64,000 bases of DNA from Saccharum officinarum (taxonomy: Eukaryota; Streptophyta; Magnoliopsida; Poales; Poaceae), in the NCBI GenBank assembly GCA_020631735.1, contig CM036158.1, forward strand, positions 78,607,447 through 78,671,446. Direction: 5' to 3'. Under the pieces are notes generated by a model. It had not been told where the DNA came from, searched no databases, and saw only the letters and a program-made list of their open reading frames with translations. This document shows positions 1 to 11,868 of this stretch, piece after piece. A program made the position numbers and the translations under genes. Numbering within the stretch: the first letter of the stretch is position 1; every line of letters starts with the position of its first letter.

Positions 1-1424
1 CGGAACTTAAAGATAGAAAACCTAACCAACAGTAACACTAACAGTATAACAAGTTTATAAAACTCTTCTACACGTTACTACGATCACATAGACATAAAGA
101 TCACGAAATTTAGATTTAAAACGTATAAGTTATGAATTTTCTAAGATTTCCTATAGATAAATAATTACTTTAATATAAACTCGAAAATAAATTATCTCAA
201 ACCTACTGTACAGTTCTATCATCCTGTAGAGCTCGCAAATATGAATCTAACGCAATTTGAATGGATCAAATCGGAGTTAAAACGGATAATTTATGACTAA
301 AACAAACTCAGTGACAAAACTGTAAATATCAGAAAACGTATTTTTCAATAACCGAGACGAAATACGCTTTCAACAGATCAAAACGAACGCGGGATAATAC
401 GTTTTGGACTGCGGGTTTACAACTTAAATCTTACAGGGACTCTTTAGCAAGATTCACAGGCGAACCGGTATCTTTAAATAACGGCCGTCCGATTTAAAAT
501 GGACGGTCCAGATCGGTTCTGGGAAGAAGGCCGGCGGCGCTCCCACCGGAGAAGGTGACCGTGCGGTGGCGCCATGGCCGGAATCGGTCGAACTCGCCGG
601 CGTTTGATGAAAATGGCGCTCCTGGCCTCCATTCAACAAGTGGAAAGTACAGGGAGCAAGAGCAAGTCACGGCAATCTTACCACGCACAAGAGGGAGGTC
701 GATTGAGGGACCGAAGATGGCGCTTAGCTCACGGTGGCGGGTATGGCGGCGGTGGCACATGCGGTGGCTCGACGAGACGACCAAAACGGCTCAAAAGGGA
801 TGGGTTGGATGCGGAATAGCGCAGGGGTCCGATTTTTATAGCCCGGAGGCACGAGGAAACAAGGAAAGAACGAAGATTTGCGGCGGATTTGATTCACCGA
901 ATCGGAGAGAGAGAGAGAGGAAGGTTGCGTTCGGCCGAAGGAAGAAGAAAGGAAAGGGGAAGGAGACGCTGACAGGCGGGTCCCACATGTCGGCGACTCG
1001 GAGAGGGAAAACGGGGCGGCGGCTGGGCGCGAGACGCGGCCGCGCGCGAGTTGGGCCGGCTGGCCGCGGCTGGGCTTGGCCCATGCGGGAGCGGGGCGCA
1101 GGAGTGAGGAAGCGGGCCGCACGCGGGGAGGGCAGGCCGAGCTGTCGGCTGCGGTAAGAAGCGGCCCGAGAAGAAAAGAAATTCCTTTTTTTCCAATTTT
1201 TCAAAGCAAATTTTCAAAAGATTTTCAAATCCAAATTTGAATTTGATCAAACTACTCATCTCAAAAATTTAAATGCAACAGCATGAGTGCACAAACATGT
1301 TTCTACTCTTATATTTGATTTTAAGTTTATAAAAATTATTCTTATCCTAAATTTGCATGCTCACAAAAATATAAAAATCATATTTTTCCTATTTTTCATT
1401 TCTTCAAAATTTCAGGGTGTTACA
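1..1424 (-). repeat. E1 3' LTR, truncated by window start
   Basis: Matches the last 1,330 bp of the LTR at 4403-7622 with few substitutions. It ends in TGTTACA at 1424, directly followed by the PPT complement. It carries about 98 bp (975-1072) that the other LTR lacks. The minus-strand TATA box is at 829-841. The 200-aa and shorter open frames around 494-1259 lie in this GC-rich LTR segment and are not genes. Confidence 0.92.
829..841 (-). promoter_or_regulatory. TATA box of E1 3' LTR
   Basis: The minus strand reads CTATAAAAATCGG, followed in the direction of transcription by a GC-rich leader. The same sequence is at 7121-7133 in the other LTR. It is placed by motif only. Confidence 0.55.
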
Positions 1425-1462
1425 ATTCTACCCCCCTTAAGATGAATCTCGTCCCGAGATTC
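1425..1462 (-). other. E1 polypurine tract and upstream inverted repeat
   Basis: The minus strand reads TTAAGGGGGGTAGAAT (1440-1425) directly before the 3' LTR, the expected plus-strand primer position. Just upstream of it, 1444-1462 is a perfect 8-bp inverted repeat (GAATCTCG, 3-nt loop, CGAGATTC) that recurs near the PPT of the other Tekay-like elements here. Confidence 0.85.
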
Positions 1463-1804
1463 GAAAGATGATGACAAAAGAGATAGGGATAGTTCGTCTC
1501 TAGATTTACTTCATCGTGTAGTTCCATCGTCTTGATAAGAATTCCGTCTTACTTTGCATACATGTAACTAATTCCAAGATTTTAACAAATGCTCCAAACA
1601 ATACTCTGATACCTCCAATCACTAGGCACCTTTCCTATAATATGAATTTTCTTCCTTAAAATACTTATCTTCCAACAGAGCCTGACGAATCTCTTAGTCA
1701 GAAGGAATTTCTACTACCAACCTTCAAAACATTAATGATTCTGGTCAAGTTGCTCAAATTTGGAATACGATTCTTAATCCTTGGTGTCACCCGAACCTTC
1801 TTAG

Positions 1805-2151
1805 CATTATTCTCCATTGCTAAGGGCATCGGCTGCGACTTTTACTTCTCCAAGTAATAGCACTTTTCCAAGTCCTAATCCATTTCATTCCAACGAGGAT
1901 ATCACAAATTCAAGACCAACTTAGTGAAGATGTCCTGTAGATTCTTGTGACCCTCCTATATGTCACTTTTCTTCCAAAAGACAATACTCCATAGTGGAAA
2001 ACTCCAGATAACACGTTAGGTAATTCAACCCACACTTCCTTAGTTGACTTAATGAACAAGGTACTATATTTTTCTTCTTGCATAAGGACACATCCCACAC
2101 CTTGATAAGGTGCATCATTGTAGATATGAAGCTCTTGTCTGGATCTGACAA
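1805..2151 (-). pseudogene. E1 RNase H / end of RT fragment, frameshifted
   Basis: The minus strand shows the block GCVLMQEEK, which in Tekay-like pol follows the catalytic-core motif YCDAS of RNase H. A second overlapping frame carries the residues just before it, so a frameshift lies between them. Further along, around 1815-1835, the minus strand encodes VAADALSNGE, matching the conserved VADALSRK end of the RNase H/tether region. The equivalent in E2 is much better preserved. The fragment is too short and shifted to be functional. Confidence 0.7.
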
Positions 2152-2183
2152 AGCTGATACTTGGGTTTTACTTCAACCTTTTC

Positions 2184-2996
2184 TTAGACTCCTTCAAACA
2201 TCTGCCTGAGGTCTCTTGATCTAAACGAACTAAAAAGCTTCTCCAAAGTTATTTGTTCCTCTGCTATGACTTCAGTAAACTCATGGTCCACTTTGCTACC
2301 ATCGGTGTACCTACCTTCTAATTGATCATTCTCATCTCCCTCAGGTAAAAGTCGACCACCTTGATACTCAATTCTTTTCCCTGACGGTGTTGTTAAGAGC
2401 ATTGTGCACCGAGTACCATGAATCACTCCTTTGTGTGCACAGAGCCATCCATTACCAAGAACCATGCGAATTTTAAGTGACTCCAACACAATGAGTGTCG
2501 CGGTGAAATTTTCCTTGTTTATGACAAGACTGACATTCGGGCATATCTGATCTGTCTGCATTTCTCCCACTGGGGTTTGAACTAGCAAAGGCCTCCTCAT
2601 TGGACACTTCACCATCTTGCACGTCTCTACCATGTCGGCGGAAATGAAAGAATGCGAAGCACTAGGGTCAAATAAAGCAAAAACTTGTACTGAGCTTACT
2701 TGAATATAACCACCCACCACTTTGGTAACTCCATGAATTTTATCCATATCCACATTGCTCAGTCTTCCATTGACATAGTTTAGCTGCGTTTTGCTTCCTT
2801 GAGCAGGCTTCTTATGGGCTTTCCTTTTTCGCTTTCGTTGTTGTGGATTCTGACTTAGTTCACTCCCAACTTGCTCTTCAACATTGTTGTTTAGATAGTG
2901 CTCAGCTTCATCATACCCATAACATCCTTCAATGGCAGAAACATCAGCCTTTTCCCACATATCAGTGCGAGACATCATATAGGACTCCTGAGTCAT
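2184..2996 (-). pseudogene. E1 gag-pol fragment: nucleocapsid tail plus retropepsin-like protease
   Basis: This is a 270-codon open frame with a true ATG. Residues 1-90 are acidic, then very basic (QQRKRKRKAHKKPAQ), as at the gag/protease junction. Around residues 105-118 it reads FALFDPSASHSFIS, where chromovirus proteases have the active-site loop LFDSGASHSFIS. The aspartate is kept, but the following Ser-Gly is changed to Pro-Ser. The second half (MVLGNGWLCAHKGVI, then TTPSGKRIEY) matches the flap-to-helix region usually seen as ILGMDWLSKHKGVI, with the Met-Asp-Trp altered. It probably encoded the aspartic protease that cleaves Gag-Pol inside virus-like particles. The active-site changes make activity doubtful. 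No CCHC knuckle is seen, and the frame ends before reverse transcriptase. Identification as protease is firm; function is unlikely. Confidence 0.8.
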
Positions 2997-4387
2997 GAGA
3001 CACTACACTTCCTGTCATCAAGTGACCAACATCAGCAACACGAGCAAGTATAGATGATCATAATCATGAACTATCCAAAAGGACAACTCTCATCTCCATG
3101 GACCCAAAATTATCAACCTTGTTCACAGAACATTTTTGCTCAAGAGTGGCAACTCAATCATGGAGACTAACCAATACTTCCAACTAAAGAGTTCAATCTT
3201 AATAATTCTTCTTTACATTGGCTACCCCCCTTAAAATAAGGGACACCAAATAGGGTAGCTTGAACCCTTCTTCTAGATGATCCAACAAATCACCAATTGT
3301 AAGCAAAGGGTACACACGCTTGATGAGGATCTCGCCACAATTGGGTTAACTGATACTTCCAAGTGAAGCACTCGAACATGTGAAACATTGGTCTCGCATC
3401 TTCATTAACTTGGCTACCCCCTTAAGAAAAGATCAGTCAGGGGATGCCAAGGGTAACTTGCATCATCTTTAGTATAAGTTAACTACCATCATGTCCTAAT
3501 TCTTTAGAGGCTTGTGTATAGAAGTAGGAGCAAATAGCCTGAAGTTTCCTCGCTAGCAGAAAATCAGTAGCACAGTAAAACATCTATATCTCCAGTTCTG
3601 TTAATCCAATTAAGTTGCACCTTACACCGTTGGAAAACTTATCAAATTCTCTACAACTTACTTATAGAACACTTTTCCAGATTCTACAGCTAACTTGACC
3701 GAAAACAACACATAACAGATTCTGTTCCAGTTTTCAGACAGCACAGTTGCATCGTCTTGTGATTTTTTTGTATCTCCCAATCCAAAATAACTATGAGGGT
3801 AGTTCTTGCATTTAGAGAGAGATGTTGAAGTCCACTCTTGTCCAGAATTTTCTCATGATTTTTGGTCTTTCAAGAACAGTGGCATAAGCTGAAGAAGACA
3901 GACTGCTCCGAAAAGACAGGATAAGGCAGAAACAACAAAACCAACCCGACTATTTATTTCATTAGTCCTTATACCTTAGGCCTATAAACTAAATGAAATT
4001 GTGGGATCCACAAATTCATTGCAATCATTACAAAGCTCCAAATCAAGCAAAAGCATAATTATAATTCAACAAGCAATAAAGGTGCACAAAACAATCATTG
4101 ACTCAACTTGCGATACTATCGTTCTCTTCATACCAAGGGTAAAGATCCTAAAGCTCCTCTTTCAATTTCGCAAGAAGGGGGTGAGGAATGGTTCTAAAAA
4201 GCATATCAAATCAAGGAGTGTAGATGAGATCAAAGGCTTAAAACAAGCATCATGGAGAAGATGAATATCAAGGGTGGGGATATAGTGGAGAAGAAATATC
4301 AAGGTTTATAGACCAAGGAAGTTATAACAATTTTAAAACCTTAAGACGACCGATTTCTAATTAGGCTTGCGTCCTACAGTCAGCATT
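2997..4387 (-). other. E1 internal leader, non-coding
   Basis: No frame resembling gag was found between the PBS and the protease fragment. Segments such as the one around 3600-3760 (CCGTTGGAAAACTTATCAAA) are homologous to the leader of E2 (about 17,400-17,650) and, reversed, of E3 (about 30,860-31,060). It is therefore family leader sequence, and gag has been lost. Confidence 0.6.
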
Positions 4388-4399
4388 GCTCTGATACCA
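4388..4399 (-). other. E1 primer binding site (initiator-Met tRNA)
   Basis: The minus strand reads TGGTATCAGAGC, three bases after the end of the 5' LTR. This is the standard plant initiator-Met PBS. It fixes E1 on the minus strand. Confidence 0.92.
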
Positions 4400-4690
4400 A
4401 TCTGTCACACCCGGTTTTAAGGACAAAACCAGACATACACTATATGTGAAATAAAGACGACAAATCTCACATATAGCCACAGATAAGTGTAATATCAAAA
4501 GACAAATGCTTAATATACATAACACAATAGTATAAAAATATACCTTAAAGAGCAACACAGCGGAAAGACAACTCCGAACACCGGGTGTAGACCTCACTCC
4601 AGGATCAAACTAACTGGTTGATCACAAGCCTAACAATTCCAGAATCTAACAGTCTGGTACCCTTCCTGAGATGTGGGGAAATAGCAAGAG

Positions 4691-4709
4691 TGAGTCCATG
4701 TCGAACTCA
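4691..4709 (-). other. Conserved LTR hairpin, E1
   Basis: Inverted repeat TGAGT, 9-nt loop, ACTCA. It stands in the same place, about 300 bp from the LTR 3' end, as the hairpins in E2 and E3, and it resembles the longer ones in A and B. Confidence 0.5.
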
Positions 4710-7120
4710 ACAAATATAACATGGGGTTCATGCAGCTCAAAAGGTTTGACACGGGTTTACTGCAATAGCTTTTAGTGAGTCATCTTTTTAGCAGTTGAGT
4801 AGCAACAAGTTTACCACAATCCCAAGTAACCTCATGATCATGTAAACAAGAATAATGTATAGCAAGAAACAATAATCATTAGTGAGCATCAATATTATCA
4901 ATATTATCATTATCATCAGTGTCCATCATTTATTCTGTAAGGGTCCAAGGCCACTCGTGACCGTGAGCACGGCTGTTATAACAGTTTTACACTCTGCAGA
5001 GGTTGTACACTTTCACTGTGAGTCGTGATTTACCCTTTCCCCCGAGGTAGCTAATCTCTTGACCCACTTCCAAGGAAGGTCGGCAGGGTTCACTATGAAG
5101 TCTTTCGAAGGTTCGTCTAACAAGTTAGGGCCATTAGATTTCACTCGGCAAACAGATGTAGAGCCCCCCTTCCTGATGGCACAATAACACGCAGCCTATA
5201 CACATAAGGACAGAGGCCGCACTATACCCGATTCGTCAAGCCATTCTTACGCCATAAAGGAATACCACTAACAAGCTAGAAAAGGTCCTCATACTTGACT
5301 AAAGCCAGAGCCATATAGCCCTCACAGTTGTACTGTAAGTCCCGGATGTTCGCTTACAGATAAGTCCTTATGGAGAGAAACTAGAGCACCATAAAAACAA
5401 CCAAATATGCTCTAGCCCTCTTGAGCCATATTGCTTTAAAGCATCTTTTAAATGTTTATTGCATATATCATTAGTCAAGTTACAGATCATGGTTATTTAT
5501 CTTGAGCACTAGCATAAATACTACCCAATGCAATGTCCCATAGGTGTCAAGGTACAAAATACAAAAACTAGGATATCCTTAGTGGTAACAAGGTAGACAC
5601 ATGCACATGAATTAAATATATTAAAGGTGAATAGGAAACAAGGATAATCCCATGCTATACTTGCCTTAAACACCGATCCTTCGGTAAGCTTTAATCTTCA
5701 ACGTTCTTCTTCTTCTTCTTGATAACCACGTATATCTCACCGACTGGACTTGATCAATAAATCACCACACACACATCGATACAATCATACACGAAGCAAA
5801 CAAAAGATCTAAATTAGAACAGTACACCAAACATATGAAACAATATGTGAAAAGATTTTAAAGATGTTCTACGCATTGCTACGAACACACAGGCGCGAAA
5901 AGCACACTAATCAGAGCTACGGTTGAAAAGATACATCTTCCGAAAGATTTGCTCATAGAAGAAAATATAAAACTATTAGTTTTATGTGTTTTATATATAA
6001 GATATTTTATAAATACTATATATGGAATTAAGTCAAATTTAGATCCAAATTATAAAACTAAAGTAAAACAAATTATATTTTATTTACAAAACCCAGTTGC
6101 ATAATTATTAATCAAGATATGATTTAAACAATAAAATTTCAGAATTAGTAATATGGTAAACACTGTTACTAACGCGTAAATCTCGTTGCTATGAATCTAA
6201 CGCAACTCGAATGAGCTAAAACGGATCTAAAACGTAGAAGATATGATTTAAACAAGATCTACTTTATTAAAGTAATAGATTAAATCTCACATCGGAACTT
6301 AAAGATAGAAAACCTAACCAACAGTAACACTAACAGTATAACAAGTTTATAAAACTCTTCTACACGTTACTACGATCACATAGACATAAAGATCACGAAA
6401 TTTAGATTTAAAACGTATAAGTTATGAATTTTCTAAGATTTCCTATAGATAAATAATTACTTTAATATAAACTCGAAAATAAATTATCTCAAACCTACTG
6501 TACAGTTCTATCATCCTGTAGAGCTCGCAAATATGAATCTAACGCAATTTGAATGGATCAAATCGGAGTTAAAACGGATAATTTATGACTAAAACAAACT
6601 CAGTGGCAAAACTGTAAATATCAGAAAACGTATTTTTCAATAACCGAGACGAAATACGCTTTCAACAGATCAAAACGAACGCGGGATAATACGTTTTGGA
6701 CTGCGGGTTTACAACTTAAATCTTACAGGGACTCTTTAGCAAGATTCACAGGCGAACCGGTATCTTTAAATAACGGCCGTCCGATTTAAAATGGACGGTC
6801 CAGATCGGTTCTGGGAAGAAGGCCGGCGGCGCTCCCACCGGAGAAGGTGACCGTGCGGTGGCGCCATGGCCGGAATCGGTCGAACTCGCCGGCGTTTGAT
6901 GAAAACGGCGCTCCTGGCCTCCATTCAACAAGTGGAAAGTACAGGGAGCAAGAGCAAGTCACGGCGATCTTACCACGCACAAGAGGGAGGTCGATTGAGG
7001 GACCGAAGATGGCGCTTAGCTCACGGTGGCGGGTATGGCGGCGGTGGCACATGCGGTGGCTCGACGAGACGACCAAAACGGCTCAAAAGGGATGGGTTGG
7101 ATGCGGAATAGCGCAGGGGT

Positions 7121-7133
7121 CCGATTTTTATAG
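7121..7133 (-). promoter_or_regulatory. TATA box of E1 5' LTR
   Basis: The minus strand reads CTATAAAAATCGG and is identical to 829-841. Transcription would run toward the PBS at 4399. Confidence 0.6.
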
Positions 7134-7622
7134 CCCGGAGGCACGAGGAAACAAGGAAAGAACGAAGATTTGCGGCGGATTTGATTCACCGAATCGGAGA
7201 GAGAGAGAGAGAGGAAGGCTGCGTTCGGCCGAAGGAAGAAGAAAGGAAAGGGGAAGGAGACGCTGACAGGCTTGGCCCATGCGGGAGCGGGGCGCAGGAG
7301 TGAGGAAGCGGGCCGCACGCGGGGAGGGCAGGCCGAGCTGTGGGCTGCGGTAAGAAGCGGCCCGAGAAGAAAAGAAATTCCTTTTTTTTTCCAATTTTTC
7401 AAAGCAAATTTTCAAAAGATTTTCAAATCCAAATTTGAATTTGATCAAACTACTCATCTCAAAAATTTAAATGCAACAGCATGAGTGCACAAACATGTTT
7501 CTACTCTTATATTTGATTTTAAGTTTATAAAAATTATTCTTATCCTAAATTTGCATGCTCACAAAAATATAAAAATCATATTTTTCCTATTTTTCATTTC
7601 TTCAAAATTTCAGGGTGTTACA

Positions 7623-7627
7623 AAGGG
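7623..7627. other. Right target-site duplication of E1 (AAGGG)
   Basis: These are the five bases following the LTR end at 7622. The left copy lies outside the window, so this is assigned by position only. Confidence 0.5.
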
Positions 7628-7866
7628 AAATTTTGGACATTTATGCTGAATCACCCTTGAAAGTTGAAAATGATGGAGACTTCAATGAACAAGGAAGCTA
7701 CTTTATAAAAACCCTATCAAGTCCTTGCTCGTATAAGAAATCTCCTGATTCACTTAGTCTCTCTAACATTGCCCCACACGAGATCTTCAACCCCCTTATG
7801 CTCCTTGTTCCTAAATATTTTGAAAGGGTGGTTGTAGACACATATGTTTATCATAAAACATTATAG
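7623..7866 (+). pseudogene. Unrecognised open fragment, possibly 3' ORF of an Athila/Tat-type element
   Basis: An open frame on the plus strand runs from the E1 insertion point to a stop at 7866, about 80 codons. Its apparent start lies inside the E1 LTR, so the true 5' end was cut off by the insertion. The residues are polar with a Tyr/Pro-rich middle (SPCSYKKSPDSLSLSN) and end FERVVVDTYVYHKTL. I do not recognise protease, RT, RNase H or integrase motifs. The neighbouring AGCTTGGGGGA motifs and long non-coding tail fit the 3' region of an Athila/Tat-type Ty3/gypsy element, so it may be a remnant of the extra ORF or linker there. That is inference from context. Confidence 0.35.
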
Positions 7867-10800
7867 ATCTCGTTGTGTTGAATTTTGAGATTAGTACACA
7901 TAAACTAGTGCTAGAGGGGAAACCACTTTGCCAATTCATATCTTGAAGGTTTCCCAAGGACAAGCTTAGTGTCCTAAAACAAGCACTGTTCAGACCATGA
8001 CATGAGTATTCACCTTTCTACTGCGTTGCCCTTATGAAATGAGCATAGAGTTATAATTGTGAAAATATTCCTTCGGATATTCTTGTCACTAACCATTTCA
8101 GGTTGGAGCAAAAAGATTGAAGGAACAACAAATGCAAGGTATGTCCAACCAATCATTATGCAACATTGAATTACATTCATCCAATCTTAATTTTTTTGCA
8201 AAATTCAAGCTTGGGGGATAGACTTCCATAAATACATTTCTTGCCATGTTGCTACATTATCGTGGTTGTCCCTACCTTTAAGACATGCTAAATTTGCTAA
8301 ACAACAATCATGCTCTTTCATCACTGTTTGAGTAAATCTCTATAATGCTTTCATGCTACCCTTGTCTACCCTAGTAAGTGTTAGTTTAGAAGTAGTGTAC
8401 ATGCTTCTATTGGCTTTTAAATTAAGCATGGTGCTTAGGTTAAACAACCTTCCTTAATCTGATTAGACATGAGTCTAGTTTGCTTATTGAACTAAAAATT
8501 GCTAGTAAAGACAATAGTATATTTTGTTAGACTAACCCCTACAGAGAAACTCCAAAATTCAAAATGAGAAAGTCCTAAGATGAACTCATACTGGAGATGA
8601 AGAGAGATAGAATAATCTTGCACAAGGGAGACACAACTCATTCATAGCCAAAGAGAAAGAAGAAGAGTGCCACAAAGCATGATCCACAATCAAAGCACTC
8701 ACTCCATGGAAGCAGGTGAACAAATCTCTGTCATGCCACTTGAAGACAAGGACCATCGTGGAGGATTTTGAGTTGCAGTTGCATTCTCTTGTCAATTATT
8801 AATCATCGGGGATCAAGAAAGATTGACAAGAGGAGAGCATGCAACTTTCTGCACCCTCACTAGATTGAGAAGCTAATGCATGAGGAAGGAAGACCAACTC
8901 CTTTAGATGATCCAACCATGACCTTCCTCCAATCATGCTCTCATCGCTCTACACGCTGGTTTGCAATCTCTCAATTAACTATTTCTTTATTTCTATAAGT
9001 TTGAGTTATTTCATAATGCCTATATATGATAATCAAATATAAGATAAAATCAATCCTCTAGAAAAGAAGTAATAGTGAATGTTTTTGTGCTAGTATGCTC
9101 AAATAAATTCTTCTATAGCATAGAAACTGACCCTTAGCTTTGTGACAACAATGCCCCTATCATTACTTGTATACTCCTTCGGGTATGTGTGTCCACTAAT
9201 GATTCGCAGGAATAAAACAATAAGAAGAGCTAACGGTCCAAGCATAAATTAAAGAGAGAACAAAACATGGTATTACTAAATGTAAGAAAGGAGTGCAACA
9301 GAGAAGACATTGGCGCATGAACAAAAGAACAAGAACGACCAATGAAGGAAAGCTTCCACAAGGTGTTATAGTGCCAGCACGCTCTAACATTAAAGGTAAC
9401 ATCCTAAGGTTAGTGATCATTATATTAAAATCCTTTCCTTGATGCTGGTATACACATAAATAGAGAACCAACCATGTTTGAGTTACAACCTCATTTGACC
9501 CAACCTAATTAACTCAACATGCTTAGTTCTCTAATCTTTGTTCCTATCACCACTTTCTTGATCTTATAATTTTAACTCAATGATCTGAAATGATTGCATG
9601 TCTTTTCTTTGGAAGTTGATAGTCATAATCATAAAATCATTACACAATATGCATAGATAAACTATCCTTCTATAAGGTTAAGAAATTTGATCTGCCCAAT
9701 TGGTTTAATGTTACATTCATGCTCATTGTTTGATCCTATCACCCATGTCAAGTTCAAGAAAAACACATAAACATCAACTTTATCTTGCTCAATATGCCTA
9801 AGGTTAGAAGAAGAATAAACTTTTGGTTCTGTTGGTGTTTTTCCACCAACAGAGCCCATGCACTTGATCTCTGCCTTGTCTCTATGAGCAGGACCCACTT
9901 TGAGCACAACAGTAGAGGAGCTTGTCAACTCTCCAAGAATCCTACAAATGAAGATCCTGGACCTACGAACATGTACAATGAGCAAGATGCTGCCAGTTTC
10001 CACAACTAGTACTTCACTTCAAACTGCTGGAAGAGCAAGGAACATGGGTGACACCATCTCAAGAGGTGCAAGCTATCAAGGTCTCTACTATGGGACCAGA
10101 TGGTGCACCTACAGAATGAACATGGTAAGAGGTCCTGTTCAGGGAACCTAAAAACACTGAACCCTTGCCGAAAGGTAAAATCGGTAGTTATCCATATTTA
10201 TCCTTTTTTAGCATTGCATCAGTTTCTCTTTTCACATAGTTACTTTCCAGCAGTTGCATAATCATTCTCCTTTTAGCATGTTTACTTTTCTACATTAGCA
10301 TTGCATTAGAAAATAAAATAAATATATGTTTGCTTTGCTGCATCATAAATTATAAGCCCCATGTGAATAATTTTATGGCATGTAAGGACCCATAGGAATA
10401 TTCACTGTGGTGGCATAAAATAAAAATAAATATGCATTCATCTTGTTAGACTTTCTCTGCATTATAAAAATATAAAAAGTATTTGAGGGAAATCCTGTTG
10501 AAACTCTGCTTAAAAGAATCAAGAACAATCTTAAAAACTCTGGACAATTAAGGCTTGAGTGGCCAACCACTAACGCTTAATCTATTTCACAAGTTTTGTT
10601 GTCTATTTGAGTTCCACGGGATTTGAAGGACCAAGAAGAGCCAACAAGCAAGTGGATGTTCTATCCACTGGTGGAGCACTGTCTCAACAATCATCAACAT
10701 CAATTAATGCTCCACTAGAGGAGGAAGAACATCCCCGCTGCCAGTCTGCTACTTCATAAGATTGAACGACTACGTCAACATCTAGCTTGGGGGAAAGCAC

Positions 10801-11367
10801 TCCCATGTATCCAGCTAAGTATTTTCTTCTCTCAATTTTACCTTATTCTTTATGAGTTTTCTTATTTAGTAATAATAATGTTCTAAAATAATAGAAAGAA
10901 AATAAAAGGGTGTGTCTAGTTTGCTTGTCTTTGTTCTTAAAGAAGTTGTTAATAAAAGAAGAATCTCGAATAATCACTTGCATGGAAATGATGAATAGTT
11001 AATCTACCGTAATTCCTTTTAAGTACCAAGTTTTCAACCTCGAACTCTCCTGAGTTTTAGACACAACTGTTTTGATCTAAGATTTGCTTTGAACCTAAAA
11101 CTCGTGGGTAGCGAATGCTTGATCTAAGTCTAGGTAGTTGGCGGATATGATATGGGAAGGTTTTGAGCTAGTGTTTATCATGCTCCTAGAGATACTAGAG
11201 TTCTGGAGAATTTATCTTTGAAAATTAAAAATCCTGCATGATGTGTTCCTGTATGACGAGAGTTTAATTTCTACCACAGCCATATATACATGCTTACTAG
11301 ATTAGGAAAGACTTTCACTTGTTAGCTTAGCTGCTTGTAAATATTGAGTGTGGTCAATCTGTCTTGA
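7867..11367 (+). other. Decayed 3' internal region of a Ty3/gypsy element, non-coding
   Basis: There is no convincing ORF. Two PPT-like motifs occur on the plus strand: CAAGCTTGGGGGATA (8206-8220) and TAGCTTGGGGGAAAG (10783-10797), the form typical of Athila/Tat elements. Neither abuts an LTR. A perfect 10-bp hairpin lies at 9828-9853. Short frames at 8586-10570 look random. The boundary with the X LTR at 11368 has no PPT, so the two may not belong to one element. Confidence 0.45.
9828..9853 (+). repeat. Perfect 10-bp inverted repeat
   Basis: TCTGTTGGTG (9828-9837), a 6-nt T-rich loop, then CACCAACAGA (9844-9853). It could form an RNA hairpin in the 3' non-coding region. No role is known to me. 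Confidence 0.6.
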
Positions 11368-11536
11368 TGTTGACGATGGTTATCTACCATAATAAAGGGT
11401 TAAAATAAATATATAAAGGGCTAATAAATGATCACCAACATAGGTTTAGGGTGTCAACTAACGAAATTCCATGAGTTTTGGTGAATCTATATTTTGCAGG
11501 GGGTTATCAGAATAATTCAAGAATTGATATCTTCCA
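11368..11536 (+). repeat. Family X LTR, left part (before E2)
   Basis: It starts TGTTGACG at 11368 and shares order and wording with the LTR start at 63008, for example GATCACCA, CATAGGTTTAG and GAGTTTTGGTGA. It is interrupted at 11536 by E2 and resumes at 21541, where both copies continue into CAATCGGCCTAATC. The left end is placed by comparison with 63008. Confidence 0.75.
11532..11536. other. Left target-site duplication of E2 (TTCCA)
   Basis: TTCCA directly precedes TGTCACACCC and is repeated exactly at 21536-21540. Confidence 0.93.
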
Positions 11537-11849
11537 TGTCACACCCGGTTTTCTAAAGAACAAAACCAGGCTAATCATATGTGTGCCCAGGAAGTCCACA
11601 CATATGCCAGAATGAAAAAGTATCAGAAACAATGTTATTATATAACGTATACATAGCTATATTAACACTTACATCAGAGTATCGCGGAACGATGACTAAA
11701 CTTCGGGCTCCATTCTTCTCAGGGACGGCTGACTGGGGGTAACATATGCCTAGCACTTCTACTAGTCTTCTGGAAACTCCACTACACCTTTGTCCTTTTT
11801 CCGAGTAGCATCTTTACTACACACTGGAGTGTTGGGGAAATAGCAAGAG

Positions 11850-11868
11850 TGAGTCCATGTCAAACTCA
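11850..11868 (-). other. Conserved LTR hairpin, E2
   Basis: TGAGT, 9-nt loop, ACTCA, in the same LTR position as in E1 and E3. Confidence 0.5.

Larger units (their letters stand above)
1..7622 (-). mobile_element. E1: Tekay/Del-like Ty3/gypsy LTR retrotransposon, partial at left window edge
   Basis: Positions 1-1424 repeat 6293-7622 almost base for base, giving two LTRs in direct orientation. Reading the minus strand, the order is 5' LTR (7622 to 4403), initiator-Met PBS (4399-4388), internal region, PPT (1440-1425), then 3' LTR running off the window. The LTR reads TGTAACACCC...GGGTGTGACA on the minus strand, as in grass Tekay/Del chromoviruses. The internal region is only 2,978 bp and keeps fragments of protease and RNase H; gag, reverse transcriptase core and integrase are not visible. 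The element is therefore defective. The two LTRs look nearly identical apart from one 98-bp indel, which suggests recent insertion. Confidence 0.9.
4403..7622 (-). repeat. E1 5' LTR
   Basis: A 3,220-bp LTR, TGTCACACCC at 4403 to GGTGTTACA at 7622 on the plus strand. The PBS abuts its low-coordinate end. It has lost 98 bp relative to 1-1424, at the point where CGCTGACAGGC runs straight into TTGGCCC (about 7270). The block from 4403 to about 5700 is shared with E2 and, reversed, with E3, and includes the CTCTGCAGAG palindrome (4992-5001) and a hairpin at 4691-4709. Confidence 0.93.

Noticed and set aside
494..1259. Several overlapping open frames up to 200 codons on both strands, repeated at 6786-7457
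   Set aside because: They lie in the GC-rich leader of the E1 LTR, are present in both LTR copies with different breaks, and show no domain.
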